Positions 34,623 to 43,960 of a DNA stretch of 64,000 bases are shown here, piece after piece. The translations under genes were made by a program, and so were the position numbers. The DNA is taken from positions 176,208 through 240,207 of the forward strand of contig NZ_QGDT01000008.1 of the NCBI RefSeq assembly GCF_003149085.1, in the 5' to 3' direction. The DNA is from Dyadobacter jejuensis (GTDB lineage Bacteria; Bacteroidota; Bacteroidia; Cytophagales; Spirosomataceae). The notes below the pieces were generated by a model. It worked only from the letters and a program-made list of their open reading frames with translations. It was not told the DNA's origin and did no database searches. Numbering within the stretch: position 1 is the first letter of the stretch; each line of letters begins with the position of its first letter.

Positions 34623-35242
34623 ATGCTAATAACGGTTAAATGCTCTGAAAAGAAACACAGCAATCCTACCACAGTAGGTAGATAATCCGCCAGCTCCTGT
34701 CTTAATATTCGTAAGGCCTTTCCTATCTGATTTTCCACCGTTTTGATGGAAACCCCCAGTTGGTTGGCTATCTCTTGGTAGCGAAGCTCCTCAAACCGAC
34801 TCATCCGAAAAGTCACCTGGCATTGCTCAGGCAGTTTGCTAATGGCCATTTCTATCTTCTCCTCCAGTTCCTGGCTCTGGATAGCCTCCGTTACCGAATC
34901 ATGATGGGGTGTCAGAATATGACGGCTGTATTCCTGATGGGTCTTTTTGATGGCATTATGTTTAAACCGATTCAAACAATAATTATGTACGGCCCTGTAC
35001 AGATACGACTTTAAGGAAAGGGTAATCTCTAAGGACTCCCGCTTTTCCCAAATATTCAAAAAAACAGTCTGTACCACCTCCTCCGCTTCATCATCGTCTT
35101 TGAGGAGAGAACCAGCATACTGGCACAATCGCTCATAGTAGGTGCGGAAGGCTACCTCAAAAGCACGCTCGTCGCCTTTTCTGATGGCCTGCACAAGTTC
35201 CGGGTCGGTGAAATCCACTTTTTTACGGCTTTGATTTTGCAT
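34619..35242 (-). CDS. ECF RNA polymerase sigma factor
   Basis: 207 residues from the ATG at 35242 (the frame extends to 35326). Region 2: ERAFEVAFRTYYERLCQYAGSLL and EEVVQTVFLNIWEKRESL; region 4: ISKLPEQCQVTFRMSRFEELRYQEIANQLGVSIKTVENQIGKALR with a clear HTH. It directs transcription of its own regulon when released by the FecR protein encoded directly downstream. First gene of the three-gene operon. Confidence 0.93.
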   Translation of the reverse strand: MQNQSRKKVDFTDPELVQAIRKGDERAFEVAFRTYYERLCQYAGSLLKDDDEAEEVVQTVFLNIWEKRESLEITLSLKSYLYRAVHNYCLNRFKHNAIKKTHQEYSRHILTPHHDSVTEAIQSQELEEKIEMAISKLPEQCQVTFRMSRFEELRYQEIANQLGVSIKTVENQIGKALRILRQELADYLPTVVGLLCFFSEHLTVISI

Positions 35243-35450
35243 CAAATTTAAAAATTCACCCCCGATATACGTCTCCGCTTGGGCTTTTTCTGTTACAATC
35301 ACGGTCTTTCTGTCGGTTTGCATCATGACAACTCAGCACCGCCTCTACCCCTATCTCCCTATTTTTTTTCTTCACGCATAGGGGTTCCCCTCTCGTGGTT
35401 TGTCCATTAGGCACCAAACAAGATTTATACCTTCGTTAAATTTATTAGCC

Positions 35451-36167
35451 ATGAACAATTTTAAATTAACCTGGATCCTTGCCCTGGCCGCAAGCATGCA
35501 AGCTTGTGTATACATCGATTCCGATGGTATATCGCCAAGAGGGCCGCAGTCGACAGAAAGCTGGTACGTCGACGACTTCGATCGGGTGAGTGTCACCGAT
35601 GGTATCGACGTCCACCTACGCTATGGGGCCGCCTCATATGTAGAAGCGACCGGCGCCCAGCGCGACCTCGACGACCTCGAGATCGAAGTCTCTAACAACA
35701 AACTGGTGGCGCGCTTCAAGGACAAATGGTTTAGCAACCGCCAGCGCCTCGACTTATACCTGACCACCAACGACCTTTCGGCCGTTGAATTCTCAGGAGC
35801 CGTAGATGCCGACATCAACGGATTTGACAACCTCTCCACCCTGCAGCTAAAGCTTACGAGCGCTTCCGAATGTACTTTTGACGGCTATGCCGGTAGCATA
35901 CAAATGGACCTATCCGGTGCTTCTGAGCTAAAATTGAAGGGTACTAGCGAAGTCCTGAATGGTAAACTTTCGGGGGCTTCTGAACTACATGCCGTCGACT
36001 ATCCCGTCAAATCGGTGATACTCGACCTGTCTGGAGCTAGCGAGGCCTACGTTTGGGCTTTAGACGACCTCGACATCAAAGCCAGCGGCGCCAGTAAGGT
36101 ACGTTATAAGGGGAGTCCCAGCATCAGTCAGGATGTATCGGGAAGTAGCAGTGTGAAAAGATATTAA
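35451..36167 (+). CDS. Head GIN domain (DUF2807) lipoprotein
   Basis: 238 residues from the ATG at 35451, which gives signal and lipobox MQAC (Cys19). The rest is a DUF2807 beta-helix built from repeated LSGASEL-type turns (VEFSGAVDADING, MDLSGASELKL, KLSGASELHA, LDLSGASEAYV, KASGASKVRY). Surface or periplasmic lipoprotein of unknown activity, common in Bacteroidota. Divergent from the ECF sigma gene. Confidence 0.9.
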   Translation: MNNFKLTWILALAASMQACVYIDSDGISPRGPQSTESWYVDDFDRVSVTDGIDVHLRYGAASYVEATGAQRDLDDLEIEVSNNKLVARFKDKWFSNRQRLDLYLTTNDLSAVEFSGAVDADINGFDNLSTLQLKLTSASECTFDGYAGSIQMDLSGASELKLKGTSEVLNGKLSGASELHAVDYPVKSVILDLSGASEAYVWALDDLDIKASGASKVRYKGSPSISQDVSGSSSVKRY

Positions 36168-36189
36168 GAACCTCTAGGGCCAAGTCCGA

Positions 36190-36918
36190 TCAGGGAATCA
36201 TCCCATACTTGGCCCTAGCCTGCTTTTTGGACATACCATCGAAATGCCACCATTCGGTCGTATTCACTGTAAACCCCGCGGCAGTCATCACCGAGCGTAA
36301 GATTTGTCGGTTGGCGACTTGCTGCTTACTCAACTTTCCCTGACGGAGCATGTCTGCCTCTGAACGTGGATAAGCCAGAGGGCCAAAATAATCGTATGAC
36401 GTTCCCATGTCCAAAGATTTTCCAGCGGCATCGGCTACCGTAAGGTCGATTGCACAACCAAAATTATGATTAGACCCCGTCTTCGGGTTGGCCACATACA
36501 TGGGCTTACGACTCTCGGGAATATTTTGGGCGTCCAAGGCATCCCAAAGTTGATATTGAACGGAATTGGGCCGGGCAGCATCGTATACCAATAAACGTAA
36601 CTGCGGATGCTTCGATTTTAATAGCTTGCTGGCGCGAGCTAGCCGATCGGCCATTTCGGGTTGGAGATAGGCCCTGGTCAAGTCGCCATAGACGTCCTTC
36701 TTCACAAAGTTATCGGTCGTCGAATACTTGAGCTCTACTAGTATGCTCGGATCTACTCGCTGCACATCCACCAATCCCCTGGCAATCATCTTTTGCTCTA
36801 GCTCTGGCACCTTGGTCTGCCCCCATGCCACCATGGGGCCTAGTGCCCAGCACCACCCTACTAGTAATACCACTAACCTCGTTTTTCCTTGTCCCACCCT
36901 TTCTTTGATCCAATTCAT
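36190..36918 (-). CDS. VanX-like D-alanyl-D-alanine dipeptidase (M15D)
   Basis: 242 residues with signal peptide (VVLLVGWCWALGPMVAWG). Zinc and catalytic motifs: SNHNFGCAIDLTV near residue 150 (His, Asp) and TEWWHF near 222 (Glu, His); YDAARP near 110. Cleaves D-Ala-D-Ala or related dipeptides in the periplasm. It follows an ATP-grasp gene by 24 bp on the same strand. Confidence 0.92.
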   Translation of the reverse strand: MNWIKERVGQGKTRLVVLLVGWCWALGPMVAWGQTKVPELEQKMIARGLVDVQRVDPSILVELKYSTTDNFVKKDVYGDLTRAYLQPEMADRLARASKLLKSKHPQLRLLVYDAARPNSVQYQLWDALDAQNIPESRKPMYVANPKTGSNHNFGCAIDLTVADAAGKSLDMGTSYDYFGPLAYPRSEADMLRQGKLSKQQVANRQILRSVMTAAGFTVNTTEWWHFDGMSKKQARAKYGMIP

Positions 36919-36942
36919 TATTTTATTTTTATGCTCCTTTTA

Positions 36943-38157
36943 CTACTCTGTCGCTTGAACGGCTCCCTGCCGGCTATCTTGAAAGCGCTCTTGTATGATC
37001 TTCGTATATTTTTCTAGTAATTCCAATACCCGCTGCTGGGTCTTCGCCCTTACCACCAAGCCGACCTGAAAGGGCTCCTCCATACGCCAGAAAAGCTCTG
37101 CATCGTCGAACATACTGGTATCTGGAAACTCTTCCGATACTTTAGCCTTGATAATCCCGGCATAATGTTGCCTTACAGGAGGCAGCTTATAGGGGGTATT
37201 GGACACCACAGCGGTTTCCATTTTGGCCCATTCTACCCAAAGATTGATCCCCGAAGAGGCCTCCACCATCTCCGACAAATGAGCACCCACCACTCGCGAT
37301 GAAGTCTCCAGAAAATAATACTTCCCATCCTCCTGCGAACGGATAATTTCGGTGTGTGACGCACTTTGGGTGAGCCCAAATGCCTTTAACAGATCAACCG
37401 CCATCGTTTCCAAGGCATGTGCCTCCGAGGTTTCAAATGGTACGGTGACCGACTTGAAAATCCCCCCCATACTATCCACGTCAAAGGGTGGAGTCAGATA
37501 TTGGCTACTCCATAGAAACACGACCCGACCATTATAACTGATAGAATCGACATGAAAGACGTCCCCTGCGGTATATTGCTCCACCAAATAGGCATGCCGA
37601 CTATCCCCAAGGCTTTCTATGGCCCGCCATAACTCCTCGGTCGACTGTAGTTTCTGAATCCCCATCACCCTGGCCTCCGACCTCGGCTTAAGCATCCATG
37701 GCCCCGGATGTTTTTCTGTAAAAGCTCGAATATCCTCATCATTGAACAGGGCGGAAAAGCCTGGAACGCGTATTCCCGCTTCTTGGGCCTTGGCACGCAT
37801 ACTCAATTTATCATGAAAATACCCCCCTGTTGTTTGCCCCATTCCTGGAATACGAAAATACTCCCTAAGCTGAGCGGCCCTTTCTACATCCAAGTCGTCC
37901 AGTGCCACCACCCGGTCTATATTCGTAGTACGCATGGCTAAGGCCAAAATTGTGAACATGGTATCCACATCGTAACCACCAGAAGGCAGCGAATCGATAT
38001 AGTAGACCTCATCGATAGACTCCCTCACCCAAGGCTTATCGGCTAGGCGTCGGTCGGTCAACAAGAGCACCGTATTGCCAGCTTCCTTGCAGGCCCGCAG
38101 AAAATCATTTCCTTTAAAAATGGTAGAGATACAGAGAAATGTATAGGGTACAGACAT
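36943..38157 (-). CDS. ATP-grasp domain protein
   Basis: 404 residues from the ATG at 38157, as the family starts with a Rossmann-like TFLCISTIFKGNDFLRACKEAG. The ATP-grasp core spans about residues 100-300: FHDKLSMRAKAQEAGIRVPGF, GPWMLKPRSEARVMGIQKL, FHVDSIS, and the metal site YYFLETSSRVVGAHLSEMVEASSGINL. Enzymes of this carboxylate-amine ligase group join an acid to an amine with ATP. Next gene in the operon is a VanX-like dipeptidase, so a peptide or cell-wall-related product is conceivable, but the substrate is unknown. Confidence 0.85.
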   Translation of the reverse strand: MSVPYTFLCISTIFKGNDFLRACKEAGNTVLLLTDRRLADKPWVRESIDEVYYIDSLPSGGYDVDTMFTILALAMRTTNIDRVVALDDLDVERAAQLREYFRIPGMGQTTGGYFHDKLSMRAKAQEAGIRVPGFSALFNDEDIRAFTEKHPGPWMLKPRSEARVMGIQKLQSTEELWRAIESLGDSRHAYLVEQYTAGDVFHVDSISYNGRVVFLWSSQYLTPPFDVDSMGGIFKSVTVPFETSEAHALETMAVDLLKAFGLTQSASHTEIIRSQEDGKYYFLETSSRVVGAHLSEMVEASSGINLWVEWAKMETAVVSNTPYKLPPVRQHYAGIIKAKVSEEFPDTSMFDDAELFWRMEEPFQVGLVVRAKTQQRVLELLEKYTKIIQERFQDSRQGAVQATE

Positions 38158-38330
38158 ATATATTATTTTAGTGACACAATCCCTTTTAGGCCCAAAGGCG
38201 ACTTCTCCCAAATCTAACGAAAAGAACCAGCTATTCTAGGCCTATCGATTCGTTTTTTTTTGGCAAAACCCTCCCTATTCTTCTAGTTACGACGATATTG
38301 CCGGCGGGTAGCCGCTCGCTCAGCAAATGA

Positions 38331-40571
38331 TTACTCTATTAAAACAAATTTCAGGGAAGCCTCCCCATCGAGTTGCAAGAAATATAAGCCCGCTCCAAGC
38401 TGCGACAAGTCCACCCCATCGCTCTGAAGAACCGGATGACTCACCCTGATACTATTTAACACTACCCCGCGCTGATCGTAAATCCTCAGCAACCTCTGCC
38501 CTTCAAAAGCCGACAATCCCCGAAGCCACAAGCGCCCCCTCACCGGATTAGGTGCCACATAAGGCGCTACCTTTTCAGCACAGCGCTGGGTCAAAATCCT
38601 CGTAGGAACGGTAGTAAAATCATGGTCGTGACTCACAATCTGAAAATATACCGCTCCTTCTTTCGGCGTAGCTTCCATAAAAGAATAACGATTGGTAACA
38701 TCCGAGTTCGATACGGCATCGACCCGCCCTATCTCCGTCCAATGAACGCTATCGGTACTCCTTCGAATTTCGAAGTAATCCACATTTTTTTCATTGGAAG
38801 TTTCCCATTCCAAGCGTACTCGGTGCCCTTGGCAGCCTATGGACAAAGCACTGTAACGAACAGGAAGCGGATCCGTATTCAACGTCACCGTGTTATTCTT
38901 AGAAATAAGCCAGAAATCTGGGTCTATCACTGCCGTTTCCGGATCAAATGGCAAGTTTTCAGTAAAATCCTGATCGTGATGGGTATTCTCGACGACCACC
39001 AATTGTTCCTCCCCAGTGCTGTTGTTTTTGAACAAGATAGGCACGGGCAACTTAAAGAAAGTCACCGATGGGTCGGAGGTCGTTTGCTTTAGATTAATGG
39101 ATACATCACCCGCCCCCAGCTGGCTCCAGGTGAGTTGATAGGTTGGATAGCCCTGCCCCCTATACCACTGATCGAAAAAATAGGTCAGGTCTTTCCCACT
39201 TACCGCCTCCAAGTGTCCTTGCAAGTCTTGGGTACTGGCAAACCCATAGCTCAACCTGGCGTCGTAAAGATATTGGTTCAACGCCAACTCGAAATCGCTA
39301 TCCCCCATTATCCAGCGTAACATATACAACAAATGGGAGCCCTTACTATAGCTAAGTCTTCCATGGAAAATCCTATTAACGTTATTGGTATCGTCGACCA
39401 TCACCGAGCCATTGGCCACCGAAGTAATATAATTCACTTCATTAGCTCTCAGCGCCGTTGCTTGGGACGGGTTTTTGTATTCCTGGTAGATATTCGTCAG
39501 GTAAGTCGCAAAGCCTTCATTGAGCCATATATCCTTCCATGAACTACAGGTAACCATGTCGCCAAACCACTGGTGTGCCAGTTCATGGGCGATCAGCCCC
39601 ACGCCCATGCTCGCCATAAAGGAGTTGGTTTGATGCTCCATACCTCCTCCCCAGGCAAATTGTACGTGCCCATATTTCTCCTCAGCAAAGGGGTATAATC
39701 CAAATTTACTACTAAAAAACTGCATGGCGTCCAAAGCTGTAGTCGCGCCCGTTTCGAAAGATGCCACACTTTCCGGATAGCAATAGCTCTGCATGGGGAT
39801 GGTGACGCCATCGATGGTGGTCGAATGCGACAGTTCCGTAAAATCGGTTACTGCCATGCACACCAAGTAAGAGGCGATGGCATAGCCATGGCGCCAATGC
39901 GTACGCACCCGGCCATCTACTAGGTTGGTTTCAGACTGCCTGAGCCCATTCGAAATGGCCTTGTAGGCGGCAGGATGGGTAATATAAATATCCATCCCGT
40001 CGTCGGCCTTGTCGTCGAGGCCATTTTTGCATGGCCACCAATCTTTACTTCCATAGGGCTCGCTAAGGGTCCACATCACCGGAACTCCGGGACTCCCATG
40101 GGTGGTGGTGGTAAAACTCCCAAATCCAGACCCCACCGGTGTACCACTATATACGATCGTTACGGAATCGAGGGTTCCGCTCGCCGTTTCAGGGATATTA
40201 ATCGCCAAAGCGTCGGCCGCATGTACCGTAGCCAAGGGCATATTCCGCTGCAGTACTTGGCTAACATTCATCTGTTGAGACAAGTCGAGCACGATCTGAC
40301 TCCCGGTAGCCACCATCATATAATAGACGGTCAACTGGCCTGAGATAAAATTGACGGCAGGGTCCACCTCCCATTCCGCTCGGTAGTACCGCACATCAAA
40401 ATTATTGGAAGACATCACCTTTAAACCCGCATTCGCCTGCAACAAACCGGCCCCCTTTCCCTTCTGCTCCAGGGTCGCAATATCGGAGGTGCTCCAAGTA
40501 AGCTCCAGCCCCTCTTGAGCCGTCCCGATGATGGGGAACAGTATCCATATAAAAAATAGTAAATAGCGCAT
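38331..40571 (-). CDS. M1-family metallopeptidase with T9SS sorting domain
   Basis: 746 residues. Signal peptide (RYLLFFIWILFPIIGTA). Peptidase M1 body with zinc site HELAHQWFGDMV at about residue 327 and the third ligand in LNEGFATYLTN near 352; GGGMEHQT (GxMEN equivalent) just before. C-terminal 90 residues form a type A sorting domain (YVAPNPVRGRLWLRGL, then LGAGLYFLQL). A secreted or surface-bound aminopeptidase. The M28 peptidase gene lies upstream on the same strand. Confidence 0.94.
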   Translation of the reverse strand: MRYLLFFIWILFPIIGTAQEGLELTWSTSDIATLEQKGKGAGLLQANAGLKVMSSNNFDVRYYRAEWEVDPAVNFISGQLTVYYMMVATGSQIVLDLSQQMNVSQVLQRNMPLATVHAADALAINIPETASGTLDSVTIVYSGTPVGSGFGSFTTTTHGSPGVPVMWTLSEPYGSKDWWPCKNGLDDKADDGMDIYITHPAAYKAISNGLRQSETNLVDGRVRTHWRHGYAIASYLVCMAVTDFTELSHSTTIDGVTIPMQSYCYPESVASFETGATTALDAMQFFSSKFGLYPFAEEKYGHVQFAWGGGMEHQTNSFMASMGVGLIAHELAHQWFGDMVTCSSWKDIWLNEGFATYLTNIYQEYKNPSQATALRANEVNYITSVANGSVMVDDTNNVNRIFHGRLSYSKGSHLLYMLRWIMGDSDFELALNQYLYDARLSYGFASTQDLQGHLEAVSGKDLTYFFDQWYRGQGYPTYQLTWSQLGAGDVSINLKQTTSDPSVTFFKLPVPILFKNNSTGEEQLVVVENTHHDQDFTENLPFDPETAVIDPDFWLISKNNTVTLNTDPLPVRYSALSIGCQGHRVRLEWETSNEKNVDYFEIRRSTDSVHWTEIGRVDAVSNSDVTNRYSFMEATPKEGAVYFQIVSHDHDFTTVPTRILTQRCAEKVAPYVAPNPVRGRLWLRGLSAFEGQRLLRIYDQRGVVLNSIRVSHPVLQSDGVDLSQLGAGLYFLQLDGEASLKFVLIE

Positions 40572-40703
40572 ACAATTTTCAATAGAGGTTCTATATCAAA
40601 GATACGTATATTTTTTTACCTACAGGACAAACAAATCCATCAATAAAGAAGAAGACCCATCCTGTACGAATGGGTCCCCTGCTCTTTCTAGTCCTAAGTC
40701 GTT

Positions 40704-42257
40704 CTATTCAATGCCTCCCCCTTTACGGTTCGGGCTTCGCGGAGCAGGCCAGGGCTGACGCTTCCCCCCTTCGGTCATAGGCATCTGGCGTTTCACCTTC
40801 GAAGTCGGCTCTGGATCCTCACTCGCTTCGTAAGCCATAATGGCCGTCAAGATAGCATTGGAACGCAGGTCGTCGAAAACGATTTTATCATAAGTATCCA
40901 AATTGGTGTGCCAGGTATAGTTCCCATACGACCAGCTTAAAGAGCTCAAAGAGAATGCCGGAGCTCCCGCTGCCAAAAAAGAGGCATAGTCAGAGCCTCC
41001 CCCTCCGGGAGTACCAGGGAAAGTGGTTTTAACTTCATTCCTGATACTATCGGGAACGGAAGCCAGCCAACGACCCAGATAGTCGTAGGAGTCCACAAAG
41101 CCCTGTCCCGAAAGGTTGACCACCCGCCCCGTTCCATTGTCCTGGTTTAAGACCACCTGAATATTTTTGACTATTTCGGGGTGATCCTCTACAAAGGCCC
41201 TAGAGCCATTGAGCCCCTGTTCCTCACTGCCCCAATGCCCCACCAAGATCGTGCGCTTGGGATTAGGATACACTTTTTTCAATATTCGCATAGCCTCCAT
41301 CATCGTCAGTGTGCCGGTACCATTGTCGGTAGCACCCGTGCCCCCATCCCAAGAATCGAAATGCGCCGATAGGATCACATATTCGTCTGGCTTTTCGGAG
41401 CCCTTTATCTCAGCGATGGTATTGAAAGTGGGTACAGCTCCCCCCGTTTTTGAGTCGGCACGGAGGCTGACCTTCGGCTTATGTCCCGACGCCGCCAACC
41501 GATACAGTAAGCCATAGTCTTCTAGAGAAATGTCTACAGAAGGTACTTTTTCGGTATAGGCACCAAAAATTTTATTAGCACCAAACCCCTTCGACCAGTA
41601 GGAAGTAAGAATCCCTAGGGCTCCCGCTTTCTCCAGAACAGCCGGCAGCGTCCTGCTGCTGTAGCCCGTCCGCCGGATACGTTCCCGCCAAGCCACCGAC
41701 TGCACTTCCCTTTCTATTTTCATTCTTTTGTACGACTCTGGAGTAGCGTTGTCTTTCCAGTTGTCGTCGGGCCTACCGGTAGGCTCTAGCATCGACAGCA
41801 ACACAAACTTGCCCTTTACCGTAGGCAACCACTTTTGATAGGCTAAGGAATCTGCTAATTCGGGGAGTAAAATCGCCTCGGCCGTTACCGTCTTACCTGC
41901 CGTACTCGGGCTCCAGGCCAGCTGCATCCCATGTAAAGATTTCACCCAAGGCTCCACCATATCGACATGGGTAATGCCTCGCTCCCATCCTTTCCACTCA
42001 CCCCACTGCTCGGTCTTGGCTGCAATCCCCCAGGAAGCATATTGTTTGACGGCCCAGTCGCCAGCCTGCTTCATCTGTGGGCTACCTACCAGCCTCGGCC
42101 CCACTACATCGAGTAGCTCATGCCCTAGCTGTTCGAGCTGGGAGTGGTACGTAGCCTCCTTAATAATCGCCTCCACTACCGGATCAGCCTTTTGGCCATA
42201 AGCCATGCTGCCAACTACAGCCATTACACTGAAACAAAACAGGGTTCGTTTTTTCAT
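40704..42257 (-). CDS. M28-family secreted metallopeptidase
   Basis: 517 residues. Signal peptide to about residue 21 (SMAYG). M28 zinc motifs: SAHFDSWDGGTGATDNGTG near residue 296, GHWGSEEQGLNGSRAF near 335, and NQDNGTGRVV near 368, with a PA-like insert before. Cleaves N-terminal residues from peptides outside the cytoplasm. Lies just upstream of the M1 peptidase gene (132 bp apart), so both may serve extracellular protein use. Confidence 0.93.
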   Translation of the reverse strand: MKKRTLFCFSVMAVVGSMAYGQKADPVVEAIIKEATYHSQLEQLGHELLDVVGPRLVGSPQMKQAGDWAVKQYASWGIAAKTEQWGEWKGWERGITHVDMVEPWVKSLHGMQLAWSPSTAGKTVTAEAILLPELADSLAYQKWLPTVKGKFVLLSMLEPTGRPDDNWKDNATPESYKRMKIEREVQSVAWRERIRRTGYSSRTLPAVLEKAGALGILTSYWSKGFGANKIFGAYTEKVPSVDISLEDYGLLYRLAASGHKPKVSLRADSKTGGAVPTFNTIAEIKGSEKPDEYVILSAHFDSWDGGTGATDNGTGTLTMMEAMRILKKVYPNPKRTILVGHWGSEEQGLNGSRAFVEDHPEIVKNIQVVLNQDNGTGRVVNLSGQGFVDSYDYLGRWLASVPDSIRNEVKTTFPGTPGGGGSDYASFLAAGAPAFSLSSLSWSYGNYTWHTNLDTYDKIVFDDLRSNAILTAIMAYEASEDPEPTSKVKRQMPMTEGGKRQPWPAPRSPNRKGGGIE

Positions 42258-42718
42258 TTCTAAAGATTAAAGATTTAGTAATTCTATCAACGAAGTCACC
42301 ACATTGATTCCAAAATTCAACCTCCCTTTCAATATTCCTACTAATCAGAAAATTAATAATATTTCAAAGCCAAGTAAGCTCACTTCCCTCGAAATATAAC
42401 ATTATTTCCTTAAAAACCCTTTTACTGTCCCTATCGAAACAAATCACAAACTACTGATTAACAGAGTATTAAAAATTCCAATCCTGATCACACAACGTGA
42501 CAGGGCCCGTCGAAGGGCATGACATTGTTTTGGCAATGCTTTAGAATAGCAAACAACCATTCCCTACCTACTTACGTACTTAGTCCAATGAGTATGGGGC
42601 CGTGCGGCCCTGGGCCCTGTACTCACCACTGGCCTGGTACCCCCTTTGCGGCCTCCAATTGTGACCGTCTCCATAAAAAGCTGTAATATCAGGGCGGCCT
42701 AACGAAAAAAAATGGCAT
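42258..42718. other. Intergenic region with a REP-like fragment
   Basis: 461 bp with no credible ORF. Holds the promoters of the two flanking divergent genes. A short GC-rich element GGGCCCGTCGAAGGGCA near 42503-42519 resembles the GTCGAAGG cores of the repeats farther right, and a small hairpin GGGCC-GTGC-GGCCC sits at about 42598. Confidence 0.45.
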
Positions 42719-43960
42719 ATGACCCCACGTTTATATTTACATGTATTGTTATTCATTATGGGCTCCTATTCCCTTTGCGCCCAAAATATCCAGTTCTCAG
42801 GGTTAAAAAGGACGGATTCTGTCTATCTTAAAAAGGCTATCGGTCTAAGGCCCCATAGCACCTTGGACAGCCTGCAGCTTCAGACCCTAGCCAGAAAAAT
42901 CAGGAACACACGCCTTTTTCATACCGTAAGCTATACCTCCAGGGTTGTCGGCTCCGATACCACTGTAAACTTCCATTGTGAAGAGGTGCAGTCGGTCTTA
43001 CCCATCGTAGAGATAGGCGCCACCCAGGGCAACCAATGGTTTCGCCTGGGCGTCCAGGACGAAAATGGGCTCGGTAAGGGAATTCAAACCATCGCCTTTT
43101 ATCAGTACAACGAAAAACATTCCTTCGTCCTGAAGCAAAAATTCCCGTTGGCTCTAGGCAAATGGGGCGTCGGCTATCTGCTCCGGAAATGGTCCTTTCT
43201 CGAGCCTTTTACCTTCCAGAACACGCCCGAATACTATGTATACACTAGCCGGAATGCCGAAGTGAACGTCAGCTATCCTTTTAAAGTCAACCGCCATGAG
43301 CTGGAAGTAGGAATGGGCTACCTTTCAGAGAAATACCTCCATACGAAGCCTGAAGAATTCCAGCAAGGCCCCACCCGCTTTTTCCATGAAAAATTGGTAC
43401 TCAAGACGGTCCATACCCTCAACCAACTCAACTACCATAGCTTCTATCTGTCAGGCTGGGCCAATACCCTGCGGGTGGTCGGTACGCTGGGTCCCAAAAA
43501 CACCCAACCTTTCGTGTCGGTTATCAACGAAATCCGCTATTTCAAACGCATGCCTCATAAAGGAAACCTAGCCATTCGTAACAGAATCGGTTTGGCCAGC
43601 AATCAGAATGTCTTCCTGGCCCCCTTCGTTCTCGACAACTATTATAATATTCGGGGGGTGGGCAACCGCATAGACAGGGGCACAGGCTCCATCGTCCTTA
43701 ATACCGAATACCGACAGACGCTCTGGGAAAACCCTACTTTCGGCATCCAGACCCTCGGCTTTATCGATGCCGGCACCTGGCGCAAACCCGGTGGCACCCT
43801 GACCGATTTTACCAAAAGACAAAACACCAAAGTCTTCGCGGGCTTCGGCACCAGGCTTATCTACAAAAAAGCCTTCGACGCCATCCTCAGCCTCGACTAC
43901 GGCTGGAGCATCAACGGCGTCGGCCAAGGATTTGTGTTCGGAATTGGCCAGTATTTTTAG
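42719..43960 (+). CDS. Omp85/BamA-like outer membrane protein
   Basis: 413 residues. Signal peptide ends near SLCAQ (residue 22). One POTRA-like domain (IQFSGLKRTDSVYLKKAIGL) is followed by a 16-strand-like barrel with aromatic-rich strands and the Omp85-type segment NYYNIRGVGNRIDRGTG (R-G in the loop) near residue 310. Ends in YGWSINGVGQGFVFGIGQYF, with a terminal Phe as in outer-membrane barrels. It may assemble or export outer-membrane proteins, or be a single-POTRA TamA/FhaC-like variant. Confidence 0.8.
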   Translation: MTPRLYLHVLLFIMGSYSLCAQNIQFSGLKRTDSVYLKKAIGLRPHSTLDSLQLQTLARKIRNTRLFHTVSYTSRVVGSDTTVNFHCEEVQSVLPIVEIGATQGNQWFRLGVQDENGLGKGIQTIAFYQYNEKHSFVLKQKFPLALGKWGVGYLLRKWSFLEPFTFQNTPEYYVYTSRNAEVNVSYPFKVNRHELEVGMGYLSEKYLHTKPEEFQQGPTRFFHEKLVLKTVHTLNQLNYHSFYLSGWANTLRVVGTLGPKNTQPFVSVINEIRYFKRMPHKGNLAIRNRIGLASNQNVFLAPFVLDNYYNIRGVGNRIDRGTGSIVLNTEYRQTLWENPTFGIQTLGFIDAGTWRKPGGTLTDFTKRQNTKVFAGFGTRLIYKKAFDAILSLDYGWSINGVGQGFVFGIGQYF

